NCBI GenBank assembly: GCA_017506865.1
Contig: JAFCMP010000073.1
Coordinates: 186,001 to 250,000, forward strand
Length of the DNA: 64,000 nucleotides
Direction of reading: 5' to 3'
From: Tribonema minus
Taxonomy: Eukaryota; Sar; Xanthophyceae; Tribonematales; Tribonemataceae
Shown: piece by piece, positions 22,101-27,800 of the stretch
How the letters are laid out: the number at the start of each line of letters is the position of its first letter
How positions within the stretch are numbered: the first letter of the stretch is position 1
The notes under the pieces: model-generated
The model's input: only the letters and a program-made list of their open reading frames with translations
Database searches by the model: none
Told to the model about the DNA's origin: nothing
Program-made: the position numbers and the translations under genes

Positions 22101-22485
22101 GGCGCCCGTCGGCGGCGCCGCCAGCGTGTCCCTGCACCTCTGCAACCGCTACCTGGGCTACGCGCCGTTTCAGGCGTACTTCACGCCGGACAGCAGCCTG
22201 AGCCTGTCCGTAGAGCCCAGCGACGGCGTGCTCGCCCCCTTTGGCACGGAGGGGACGCAACTTACAGTTACGTATGCCCCCAAGCAGTACAGTCCGGGGC
22301 AGCGGGGGCGCCTCGTGGTGTGTACGGATGACGTGCAGTGGTCGTATGAGGTATCCGGGGTGTTCCCCAATGTGAAGAGCGTAGCGCATGTGACGTCCAA
22401 GGTGGACAGCAACAAGGGGGGGGGGCTCACGGGCAGGCGGGGGGGCGGGGGGGGGAGCACGCGCGGGGCCAGCACACGATCGTGA
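443..22485 (+). CDS. CFAP47: CFAP47-like cilia/flagella-associated protein, 5'-partial, about 19 exons
   Basis: Giant axonemal protein. CFAP47 family members act in the ciliary axoneme and in sperm flagella. The exons join into about 3,030 codons; the N-terminus lies left of the window. Family landmarks occur in the expected order: repeated ASH/MSP-like beta domains (for example the FGAVSSG and FGTVPVGAKRT blocks), the segment LRVDFPDGRTLGV with CADNCLLTNWPF, the SRVTP block, a calponin-homology domain (exon 10) followed by LPKTVIEF-like sequence, the GEFWYKLQL block, and a C-terminal ASH domain ending at a TGA. Phases match at every junction except exon 3 to exon 4. Large Ala, Gly and Ser runs interrupt the domains. 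The intron after exon 15 uses a GC donor. Family assignment rests on recognised motif order, not on a search. Confidence 0.92.
1149..1262 (+). repeat. exon-echo of CFAP47 exon 2 start
   Basis: AG plus about 80 bases matching 1335-1420 (GCGGAGGTnnGCGAGTGnGC ... GCCGTTGAACTCAGCGA) with scattered substitutions. Confidence 0.75.
1335..1655 (+). CDS. CFAP47: CFAP47 exon 2 (ASH domain)
   Basis: Acceptor GCCGCAG at 1328-1334 and donor GTGAGC at 1656; 107 codons, phase 0 at both ends. It reads AEVRECANPIPPGQL, then VELSERVIEFGAVSSG, a typical ASH/MSP strand pattern (x-FGxVxxG). The open frame continues upstream to 1137, but 1149-1230 is a mutated copy of this exon start, so 1335 is preferred as the boundary. 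Confidence 0.85.
1726..2312 (+). repeat. exon-echo array, intron 2-3 of CFAP47
   Basis: Three copies of the exon 2 end with donor (CCACCAAGGAGCnnGCGTTC motifs near 1745, 1840 and 1950), spaced about 100 bp, and one copy of the exon 3 start (2273-2312). The intron therefore carries echoes of both flanking exon edges. Confidence 0.85.
2440..2955 (+). CDS. CFAP47: CFAP47 exon 3 (end uncertain)
   Basis: Acceptor CGCGCAG before 2440, in phase 0 with exon 2. It reads VFFALNGGSSGACKL, then an ASH domain with LALEFPLNSAD and VELPVEGKVGEA. The 3' part runs into a G-rich low-complexity stretch. GTGAGC at 2956 is the best donor, but it leaves phase 0 whereas exon 4 needs one preceding base. Either a small exon is missing, the boundary is wrong, or there is an indel. 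A copy of the exon start sits at 2250-2312. Confidence 0.7.
3352..3408. repeat. CCCTAA tract before CFAP47 exon 4
   Basis: CCCTGACCCTAGCCCTAACC and further CCCTAA units lead directly into the C-rich acceptor. Confidence 0.9.
3431..5075 (+). CDS. CFAP47: CFAP47 exon 4 (tandem ASH domains)
   Basis: The longest exon. It follows a C-rich acceptor CGCACAG and ends at TACAG before GTACGA, phase 2. It contains VTLDFGTVPVGAKRTRT, a second ASH block around ELAFGTLAIGARDT, and a third around LDFGERIVARDAET, separated by poly-Ala runs (about 3787-3980). It ends in SFSCDEVVLPVVPLGVRS and a partial ASH repeat. Large antisense frames here are composition artefacts. Confidence 0.9.
5653..5882 (+). CDS. CFAP47: CFAP47 exon 5
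   Basis: Joins exon 4 in phase 2 (AG+G = Arg) and reads LLPQSPPELRVDFPDG, then RTLGVGRPSLFVEVTF, then CADNCLLTNWPF, one of the most diagnostic CFAP47 segments. It ends in phase 1 at GTGAGT. The preceding CTG/CCG repeat (about 5560-5640) is the acceptor region of the intron. Four degraded copies of the exon end follow in the next intron. Confidence 0.9.
5893..6180 (+). repeat. exon-echo array after CFAP47 exon 5
   Basis: About three extra copies of the exon end (AACTGGCCnTnnnTGGCCG then CnCGGTGAG) plus the adjoining GAAGTTGAACTT tract, progressively mutated; donors become CGCGATGAG and CGGCTGAG. Confidence 0.8.
6655..7130 (+). repeat. duplicated block of about 270 bp before CFAP47 exon 6
   Basis: 6655-6885 and 6955-7130 share GCGCTGCTGCTGCAG, TTTGCATGTGT...TCGTAAAGCC, GCTCTCTTCC...TCGA and CACCCCAGCGC blocks. 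The first copy has the strongest telomere-like tract inserted in its middle. Confidence 0.65.
6715..6780. repeat. interstitial telomere-like tract (CCCTAA)n
   Basis: About ten CCCTAA units with two variants; the purest such tract seen, in the CFAP47 intron before exon 6. Confidence 0.97.
7223..7842 (+). CDS. CFAP47: CFAP47 exon 6
   Basis: Acceptor CCCCCCAG; phase 1 matches exon 5 (G+GC). It reads AAYEYHARAGRAVQLLTRAQ, then poly-Ala/Pro linkers, then LDERGAQVLAEWLSANAVV and LALEALETMSGKK, matching the helical segment before the CH domain of CFAP47. It ends in phase 0 at GTATGT. A short copy of the end recurs at about 7944-7975. Confidence 0.88.
9005..9310. repeat. degenerate CCCTAA/CCCTGA region before CFAP47 exon 7
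   Basis: About 300 bp of hexamer-like CCCTAA, CCTTAC and CCCTGA variants ending at the acceptor CTGCACAG. Confidence 0.88.
9312..9537 (+). CDS. CFAP47: CFAP47 exon 7
   Basis: Acceptor CTGCACAG, phase 0 start. It reads VPGQAWSKVAKVKAPGERAH, then LLYQQYTAMLTWLKERGCLL and GGIKAEALMSR, matching the CFAP47 helical region. Gly-rich end, phase 1 at GTGAGT. The preceding intron end is a long run of degenerate CCCTAA/CCCTGA repeats that serves as the pyrimidine tract. Confidence 0.85.
9730..10140 (+). repeat. exon-echo copies before CFAP47 exon 8
   Basis: Two earlier copies of the segment that ends the intron and starts exon 8 (CACAGCAATnGTCTTTACTC, GGCCAGCnnnGnGTCAGCGGC); the live copy is at about 10160-10260. 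Confidence 0.75.
10217..10359 (+). CDS. CFAP47: CFAP47 exon 8 (start inferred)
   Basis: The end is well defined (ATGCAG before GTACTT, phase 0). The frame reads SLGAARPPTGQALTGRAAVE, then CDEKNGEWWDNHSMQ. The start at ATGCAG|CG was chosen because it is the only nearby AG with the phase needed after exon 7. Two diverged copies of the intron end plus exon start lie at about 9730-9860 and 9985-10105. Confidence 0.55.
10880..11160 (+). repeat. exon-echo array before CFAP47 exon 9
   Basis: Period of about 115 bp; each unit has CTGAAGTACACTGTACTCC, TGTGTACnnCGCC and a G/AGGCnTGGnCGTGC exon-like start. Includes ACCTCnCAACATACAGTACA in two units. Confidence 0.85.
11161..11319 (+). CDS. CFAP47: CFAP47 exon 9 (SRVTP block)
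   Basis: 53 codons, phase 0 at both ends. It reads AWSCVMLQAIRVFMLSRVTP, a signature CFAP47 segment. The acceptor CACCGCAG is preceded by two older copies of the same acceptor region about 115 bp apart (10888, 11003), and the donor GTAATT is followed by three copies of the exon end. Confidence 0.85.
11320..11575 (+). repeat. exon-echo array after CFAP47 exon 9
   Basis: Three copies of the exon end and donor region (CTGTGGGCCAGCAGTGCTCA; CTGTGGCCTCAGAnGGGGCG; GCAGGTAnTTGTTGAGGTTT). Confidence 0.88.
11770..12503 (+). CDS. CFAP47: CFAP47 exon 10 (calponin-homology domain)
   Basis: Contains the CH domain: SNVYSVGECILLKWVTAL, poly-Ala insertions at about 11955-12060, ITNFKNGLSDGTALGRVL, then the last CH helix (LLLLLHLFAALPQ) and the next ASH start PKTVIEFRAALGGSARKS. 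CH domains can bind actin or microtubules; in CFAP47 the partner is unknown to me. Phase 0 start, phase 2 end at GTGCGC. It is followed by at least five degraded copies of its last 40 bases. Confidence 0.92.
12504..12960 (+). repeat. exon-echo array after CFAP47 exon 10
   Basis: At least five degraded copies of the exon end GACTTCAnGGCGCACGCGnC then CAGGTGC, at about 12591, 12690, 12770, 12830 and 12927, each followed by CCCTAACC repeats, as the live donor is. Confidence 0.92.
13140..13410 (+). repeat. exon-echo copies before CFAP47 exon 11
   Basis: Copies of the acceptor and exon start (CTGCAGGCTGCCCATAAGG at 13145 and GCCGCAGACAGCTGATAGAGG at 13371) precede the live TCACAGGCTGCTCATAGAGG. 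Confidence 0.8.
13468..13620 (+). CDS. CFAP47: CFAP47 exon 11
   Basis: Phase 2 acceptor joins exon 10 as Arg. It reads LLIEAGGTAEIAVDLVRARF, then AAPVEARLTCWALRG and ASTMVFLLR, the rest of the post-CH ASH domain. Degraded copies of its start lie at 13143 and 13374, and copies of its end at about 13680-13740 and 13910-13960. Confidence 0.87.
13680..13965 (+). repeat. exon-echo copies after CFAP47 exon 11
   Basis: Copies of CGGCACTGACCATGGCCTTC plus GAGGTACAGCAGCT (13697-13738) and CATCCACCATGGCGTTCCGG plus CAGGTGCGGCAACT (13930-13970). Confidence 0.85.
14078..14150. repeat. TTAGGG tract, opposite orientation
   Basis: GGTTAGGGGTAGGGTTAGGA and following TTAGGG units in a CFAP47 intron. Confidence 0.9.
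14230..14520 (+). repeat. exon-echo copies before CFAP47 exon 12
   Basis: Two earlier copies of TAACTGCC...GTCGnGCGTGGACTCnGTGC (14298, 14407) with the CnACAAAAC linker, about 110 bp apart. Confidence 0.85.
14528..15298 (+). CDS. CFAP47: CFAP47 exon 12
   Basis: Phase 2 at both ends. It reads SRVDSVQPQERHTLAATCYE, then PATIELHIANPFV, a Gly/Ser-rich insertion (about 14790-14930), then GTLKLVCLPFAPGAYACTVM and LRHERLGEFAVAVHADV, the ASH strand pattern of CFAP47. Two older copies of the acceptor and exon start precede it (about 14298 and 14407). Confidence 0.88.
15375..15650 (+). repeat. exon-echo copies before CFAP47 exon 13
   Basis: About four imperfect repeats of GGTACCACGnCC...TTGATCTnCnAnTACnTGAAC, spaced 55-65 bp. 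The live acceptor (GCAGGTACCAAGG) belongs to the same series. Confidence 0.75.
15652..16173 (+). CDS. CFAP47: CFAP47 exon 13
   Basis: Phase 2 at both ends. It reads YQGDARTKARAALAKYCSLS, then VPFSIRIDSPFLQPLRDEIL, a poly-Ala linker (about 15905-15945), then AAGAYPCTAVVACASPWVTD and VRCYELRAVV. The preceding intron holds about four diverged repeats of the acceptor region (15375-15640). Confidence 0.87.
16684..17488 (+). CDS. CFAP47: CFAP47 exon 14
   Basis: Phase 2 start, phase 0 end. It reads CPAGQKIVQQVPVHNSSDVD, then the block AITYRAETDLPGVSG and YDLVVCPPFGGTFTGSLTF, all characteristic of CFAP47. It includes an Asn-Phe alternation (ENFNFNFN at about 16900-16920) encoded by AACTTCAA-type DNA. 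The donor GTATGT has expanded into a (GTAT)n microsatellite at 17489-17516. Confidence 0.9.
17489..17516. repeat. (GTAT)n microsatellite at a splice donor
   Basis: Seven GTAT units starting exactly at the GT of the donor after CFAP47 exon 14. Confidence 0.95.
17976..18352 (+). CDS. CFAP47: CFAP47 exon 15, GC splice donor
   Basis: Poly-C tract (17943-17970) and TTCAG acceptor, phase 0. It reads VRTPLRTALGVEISLTNPLS, then YYAPLRVGSFEGSVTF and VGEFWYKLQLEA. It must end at AACAG before GCGAGT, a GC donor, because only this junction (phase 2) keeps exon 16 in frame and restores the conserved Asn-Arg-Arg-Asn region. The GTGAGC four bases later would break the frame. Confidence 0.88.
18753..19491 (+). 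CDS. CFAP47: CFAP47 exon 16
   Basis: Reads NFAVTPPTLTLAPFATATAI, then HPPLGDWAYSASGTG and EVASYTFAFRNPFAHPLLVD, a Gly/Ala low-complexity insertion (about 19075-19190), then LGPFASLQLPLAFAP and WVFPIRGVAEAPV. Phase 0 end at GTGAGT. Three copies of the exon end plus donor follow within 300 bp. Confidence 0.9.
19560..19800 (+). repeat. exon-echo array after CFAP47 exon 16
   Basis: Three copies of the exon end CGGCGTCGCGGAGGCGCCTn plus TGGTGAGTCACACTTGAAGT and AGCAATTTCC. The donor GTGAGT is intact in every copy. Confidence 0.92.
20275..20325. repeat. CCCTAA tract before CFAP47 exon 17
   Basis: AACCCTAACCCTAACCTAAC plus two more units, about 20 bases upstream of the CTGCAG acceptor. Confidence 0.92.
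20339..20510 (+). CDS. CFAP47: CFAP47 exon 17
   Basis: Follows a CCCTAA-repeat pyrimidine tract and CTGCAG. It reads VPRAFSLTTAAKTSMRRDVE, then VVLRGLTEV and ETFEYQLVLPPLPAET. Phase 0 start, phase 1 end at GTGAGA. A copy of its last 30 bases plus a mutated donor is at about 20616-20665. Confidence 0.83.
20575..20765. repeat. TTAGGG tracts after CFAP47 exon 17
   Basis: TTAGGGTTAGGGTTAGGGTC near 20582 and further degenerate units near 20695-20760. Confidence 0.9.
20600..21100 (+). repeat. exon-echo copies between CFAP47 exons 17 and 18
   Basis: Copy of the exon 17 end (CCGCAGCAGCAGGCAGCGAC at 20621) and copy of the exon 18 start (GTGGGnGGCGC..., GGACTGCGCnTnnnGGAA, GCGCGnTGACnGT at 21008-21095). 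Confidence 0.85.
21239..21513 (+). CDS. CFAP47: CFAP47 exon 18
   Basis: Phase 1 start (G+GG), phase 0 end at GTGCGT. It reads QPLLFQLSFEPLRPFTAAAE, then LVVIRRSGGRWRFGISLIAT, the conserved penultimate CFAP47 ASH block. A mutated copy of its start lies at 21003-21095. Confidence 0.87.
21740..21935 (+). repeat. exon-echo of CFAP47 terminal exon start
   Basis: 21846-21922 matches 22101-22175 at most bases and keeps an open frame (APVGGAASVSLRLCNCYLGC). The intron sequence before it (CACTGTCnCGTGTACT ... CCGCAnCC) is duplicated too. Confidence 0.88.
22102..22485 (+). CDS. CFAP47: CFAP47 terminal exon
   Basis: Phase 0. It reads APVGGAASVSLHLCNRYLGY, then APFQAYFTPDSSLSL and VQWSYEVSGVFPNV, the C-terminal ASH domain of CFAP47, then a Gly/Arg/Ser tail and TGA at 22483-22485. 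A partly open copy of the exon start sits at 21846-21930. Confidence 0.9.
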   Translation, partial: APVGGAASVSLHLCNRYLGYAPFQAYFTPDSSLSLSVEPSDGVLAPFGTEGTQLTVTYAPKQYSPGQRGRLVVCTDDVQWSYEVSGVFPNVKSVAHVTSKVDSNKGGGLTGRRGGGGGSTRGASTRS

Positions 22486-24205
22486 CTCTTCTTTGAGGAG
22501 TCGCTGCTCATGAGTCGCGACTCGTTGAGCGAGTCCGAGGCTCTTTTTAATGGATTCATGGCTTTTATTAAGGAAGATGCCTGCAATGAAGGGCACGGCT
22601 GCCCCCTGACTCCATCAATTGATGCCTTGATTGCTGGTCTTGTGCAACAGGGTTGGTTGATACGTGCTGCGATGACTCGCCTGAGACTGCGCCTAACCAG
22701 TGTGTGACCTGCACATCAAAGCATTGCGTCCCCCCTCTCCTCTGTGCCCTGGTGATGCCTGGGTTGGCTCCATTTTTTAACCAGTTTTGCCCAAAAGTGC
22801 AGTTGTCCTACTGGGGGCATGTATGCTGGCTTTCCGCTGAGTGGGCGGCTTGGAGTTAGGTTTAGGGTTAGGGTTAGGGTTAGGCTCCAACCTGAAATGC
22901 TTCCGCCATCATCGCTTGCGCAATTGTCAGACACGTCACATGCCTACCACTCATCCGAAGGGACCTTCTTTGAGTGGTTCAACACTTCCAATGTACACTG
23001 CACACACGCAGGGTGACAGTTTTGCCCATTCAGCTGCGGCTCTGACGCATCTGGAGAGATGCACAGCAGCAGCAAGCTTCAGCCAAGACGCAGGGCCGGA
23101 ATGCGCCCCAAAAGTTCATGATCAAACTGCGCGACGGCTCTGAAACATGTGCAGCGGCCTGTCGTTGGCAGTGCAATACTTTGCAAGTAGGTCAGTGCCG
23201 AACAACTTCAAGTTCAAGGCGGGCGCAACATGCGTCGTTTTGGCACACTACCCCCCGTTGACCCATCACTTTGCTGGTGCAGATGGCAAGCGCCAGGGTC
23301 AGCCTGGGACAGCGCCCACACAGCAACTGCAGCCAACGAGCTGAGCAGTGATATAGGAAAGAGGACGAGCACGCTGCGGCATCTCGCGCAAGATGCGGAT
23401 ACGTAACCCCAACCCCAACCCTAACAATAACCCTAAATCGAGCACTGATGAAGGGACGAGAACGAGCAGCAGAGCACTGCTGCAAGACCTCGCACGCGAT
23501 GCAAACGTGTGGGCATCAGGATTGCGTGTTGTGTATAGCAGCGGAGCGTGCGCAGCATGCGGCTGCCGAAGGCGAGGTGAGGCTCAGCAAGAGTATGGCA
23601 GCTCGCTGAGTAAGTGAGTCAGGTACACGAGTCGTCTTAGAACATTGCCCTGCCTCACGCGCTGAATCAGCAGTGGGCATGGTCACAGCACGCCTGTTGC
23701 AGCAGTCGACATATGCAACACTTGATGGCGGTGCCACGTTGATGTAAGTAGACATTTCAGGAGTCTATATCACACATGCATCTGATTGTGGTGCAACCAA
23801 TGTGTGGGTGAAGCAGCAGGTGAGCATCATTGGAAGTGGTCACAACGTTAAGCCCAACCTAATCCTAGCCGCAACACTGATCATGTGGCAAGGCTGAGCA
23901 TCATGACAACACACCAAGCAGAGATTGCACATCACACGCTGACACAATGCAACGGCAGTGAAACAACGCACCAGGGTCGGATATTAACTTCTCAGCAAAC
24001 CCATGTAGACTCTGTGTAGACCCCCTTTGCATTTTGCCAGCGACAGCTGCAGCAGCCCAGCAATTCGCAAACGCACGAGATTTGATTCGCGCTCGGAGCC
24101 CTTCACCCACAACCACACGGGGTCCACTTCAACAACGCTCGTGTGCAGACTTCTGTACATACCACCAACATATACATACCCAGACTGCACACAACGCATA
24201 CCTAC
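22486..24205. other. convergent intergenic region CFAP47/KCC
   Basis: No exon is recognised between the CFAP47 stop and the KCC stop. It holds a TTAGGG tract at about 22857-22886 and a CCCCAA/CCCTAA tract at 23404-23435. The copies at 23340-23400 and 23430-23500 (AGCACTGnTG... ...AAGAnnnCGCnnGATGC) look like a diverged direct repeat. It should contain both 3' UTRs; I cannot place poly(A) sites. Confidence 0.6.
22857..22886. repeat. TTAGGG tract, intergenic
   Basis: About four units in the convergent intergenic region. Confidence 0.9.
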
Positions 24206-24863
24206 CTACCCAAACTGCGTGATGACCTCCTGCCCCGTCCCCCGTATCATCAGCACCGGCGAGAGCCCCTCCGTAACCGCAACAACATACTTTAACGTAT
24301 CGCGCGCCCCCATCCCCCTCACCAGCGGCAGATTCGTCACAACCAACCGCGCCGCGCCGCTGCGCTCGCACATGTGCCTATTCAGCAGTAGCGCCGTGAG
24401 CCGCCGCCGCCGGCGCAGCGCTGCCGCGTCCCCCTCCCCCCCCCCCGCCCCCTCCTCCACCCCCAGGTGCGGGGCCACGCGCAGGGGGCTCCCGGCCACC
24501 GCCTCCGCATGGTTGGCGCCCATTTTGACCGCCGCCGCCGCCTCCGTCGCCTGTGCCATCGGGTCCCCTGGCTCGCTCGCGTCGTGATCATCCACGCTGT
24601 CGTGGCGCCGATGCCTGCGCGGGGGCGTGCTGACCGACGCCGCGGCTGTCGGCGGAGCGCTGATGCTGCTATTGAAGTTGGAGTTGAAGCTGGTATTGAA
24701 GTTGGCGTTGAAGTTGCCCTGGCGATCAGATCCCGGGCTCGCGGGGAACAGCGCCGCGGTCTCGGAGGGCGGCGACGGCAGCGACAGCAGCTTGGCGGTG
24801 TTCACCTGGTTCATGGTCGTGTTTACAGGCGTGGTCGCTGCCGTGGTGTCGGATCGTTCAGGC
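24206..24863 (-). CDS. KCC: KCC terminal exon
   Basis: Acceptor CCTTCTCAG, phase 2. A variable Ser/Thr/Asn/Phe region includes an NF-repeat encoded by TTGAAGTTGGAGTTGAAG-like DNA (about 24660-24720). A conserved end follows: [55 protein letters not shown] and GQEVITQFG, then TAG. It matches the canonical KCC C-terminus. Confidence 0.95.
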
Positions 24864-27800
24864 CTGAGAAGGGGGAGGGGGCACTCTGACGTCAGAGGGT
24901 GCTGCGCTGGATGATACAGATCAGAAAGGGGCTACAAGCGCTCCTTGAGGTTGCGTCAGAGGCGACGCAAGTGGAGGCTGCCTGGGAGCCATGTATATAC
25001 GTCTTGAAGTAGGTATATGCAGTTGAAGTGGGTGCGAGTGCTCGAGGTGCGTGCACAGCAACAGCTGATGACTATTGGCCCGTTAAGAATGGTCAGGTGA
25101 TGATGCATTGTGTTGTGCAGCTTAGTCATGACACGGCTGAACCTAGGAACCTAATAGTAGACTACTGTAGTCAGCAGTGTAATGTTCTGAAATCCACCAT
25201 TGCGCTGTTCCAAAAAATGCTCGTCAACATGCCAGTACAAATTCCACATTCTGCCCTCACACTGATCTGTGCTGTTTTGAGCCATTCAAAGCATTGGCAA
25301 AGTTTTTCAGTGCAGTATATGGTACCTGTCGCTGTCTTGTTTTTGCAGCTTGTGGCACTGCGCCCGGTGCAGGTTCATGCTCCTGATAGCCACCTCCTGT
25401 TCCAGCAGCTCCGTGTTGTGGTGGACGTCGGACATGTCAACTGTCGTCACCACCGCGGAGATGCGCACCTGTTGCAGTTCAAAGTTGCAGTTGTGTTGCT
25501 GTCACGGACAGTGCCAAGTTGAAGTTGAAGTTGTCTCGCAGCATCATATTGCGGTTGCACATCAATGGCATGATGCAAATTCTAACCTTAAAAGCTTTAG
25601 TCTATGGGAACTCTAACTTTGAACCTGACCTAAAGGCGCATGCGCCGATGCGTCACCTGTCTTAGAATTTGAGTTAGGGTCACCACGAAGTCTTGACGCA
25701 AAATTGAAGTGAGGATGAGACAGCTGACAGCAATGGCGCAAAAGGTGATGGGCATCCATTGACGGCAAGAAACACCAACAACACTCATCCAAGTGGCGAG
25801 CATCGAATAAACAATCAGACAACTGATAAGCCTGTCGTAAGAAGAGCCGCACTCCGTACACTTCCGTGTGATATGTGGTATGCATTCAAAACCCACAACT
25901 TCAAGTGCATACACATTCAAGTACTCACCTGCTCTAGATAGTTGCGCACATCTTGCTCAACCTGGCGGGGGTCGTCCTTGGGATCCACTATCACGTTGAA
26001 GAGCCGCAGCACACAGCTGCATAGAGGCGGAGCGCAGCATTGGCATTTGAGCAACGGCACCTCTGGTTGTGCGCACAAATGGTGCAAAAGCTGATTGTTG
26101 GTAGTGTGAGGGTTTGGTGTAGTATAGAGTTACTCATGATCCACTATCAAGTTGAACAGTCGCAGCACGCAGCTGCATAGAGGCGGAGCGCAGCAGCGGT
26201 GGTTGAGCGATGATGCAGGCTGTCGTGCGCACAATGGTGCAGTGCCGTAGCTGAGACCACTACTAGGGTCAGGGTTTGGTTGAGATTGCAGTTGGGTGTT
26301 GTAGTGCAGGGGACTGTGTCATTAACAGTGTAGGGTCATGCTTGGGTCCTGGTAAGGTTGTCTGGCAGGATGTCCAGTTTTCATCCAGCAATCAAGCGTG
26401 CAGATCTGGCAGGGATCAGCGATGCGAATAGTGTGATTGTTGCAACACAGCTCGACCACTACCTGCACTCAGCTTCGTCTCAAAGCGCAAGCGCTAAGCC
26501 TGCCTGTTCATGCCAGGCTGGCCGTGTTACCAACCCCAATAGCACATATACGGCGTGCCTGGTCTTATACAGCTGACGAACGGACGCACACACAGCTCAT
26601 GTGTGCATGCAATGTTCAACAATATTTTTCATTTGAAGTTTGAAACTTCAACACTCCCACTGTTGAAGTTTTTCAACGCACCTGCTCCACACCGGGTGCA
26701 GCGACAGCAGATGAGGCACCAGCAGCAGTAGGCCGCCGTCGTGTGCCACCCACCAAATGTCGACTGTGTTGCTAGCAGGCAGTCTCTCGTACTGCGTGGG
26801 CATTGCCTGCCCCCCTTTCAGCACCTGCATGACGCACCACGGCAGCAGCCAGAGAGCAATTGATACAGGTGCCGACGTGCATGCATGTGAACAACAAGTA
26901 AGCTCTCCATGAAATGTGGAGTCATTTATCACAGCAGACTGTGTGTGATGCAGACACCTTGTACAGAGCCTAGTGCCATACGACACAGCAGACACGTTTC
27001 CTACTTAGGGTTGGATTGAAACCCTAAGTCGCAACTTGCTGTACCCACCTACTGCGTAAGCTTGGTTGGAAGAATGATACAGCAGCAACGCTCAGCATGG
27101 CTCACCATGACAGCTTTCTGGGCGTGCACGGCCCCCCGCACGGTGTCTACAAAGTCGCTGCCAGAGGTGCTGTCCTCTTCGTCCCAGTCCTCCGGCCACG
27201 CTAGCAATACGCTGTTGGGCTGAGGGCAGAGGGGCACATGAACGCGAAGCCAGTACCCGCGTCAACAACACCAACAACTAAGTAGTGCTCCCTGACGACA
27301 TGGAGAAGTTTGAACGCGGAAACGAAGGCAGCGATCGGCTGCATGTGGGCTTGGTGTGTACCAGCTACATCTACTTGAAGTGCATGCTGCAGTGTGTATC
27401 TGAAAAAAAAAAAATGTTCGGTGCCGGTTTCTTCATGTGTCCTCTTCATCCCAGTCCTCAGGCCACGCCAGCAATACGCTGTTGGGCTGAGAACAGAGTG
27501 TGGCAAAAACACGCAAAGGCAGCGATCAGACTTCATACTGCAGTGCATTCTTAAACCTCAAGTTCAATGGCAGGTGTTGCGTGTCCCAGTCCGTCGCCCT
27601 TCGGCAACTGCTTCTACTTGAAGTGCATGCTGCAGTGTATATTTGAAGTGATGTTCAGTGCCGGTTTCTTCTTGTGTCCTCGTCATCGCAGTCCTCTGGC
27701 CAGGCTAGCAGTACGCTGTTGGGCTGAGGTCAGAGCGGCATACAAATGCAGAGGCAGTGATCGGCTGCGTGTGGGGCTCGGTGCGCAAAAACTACTTCAA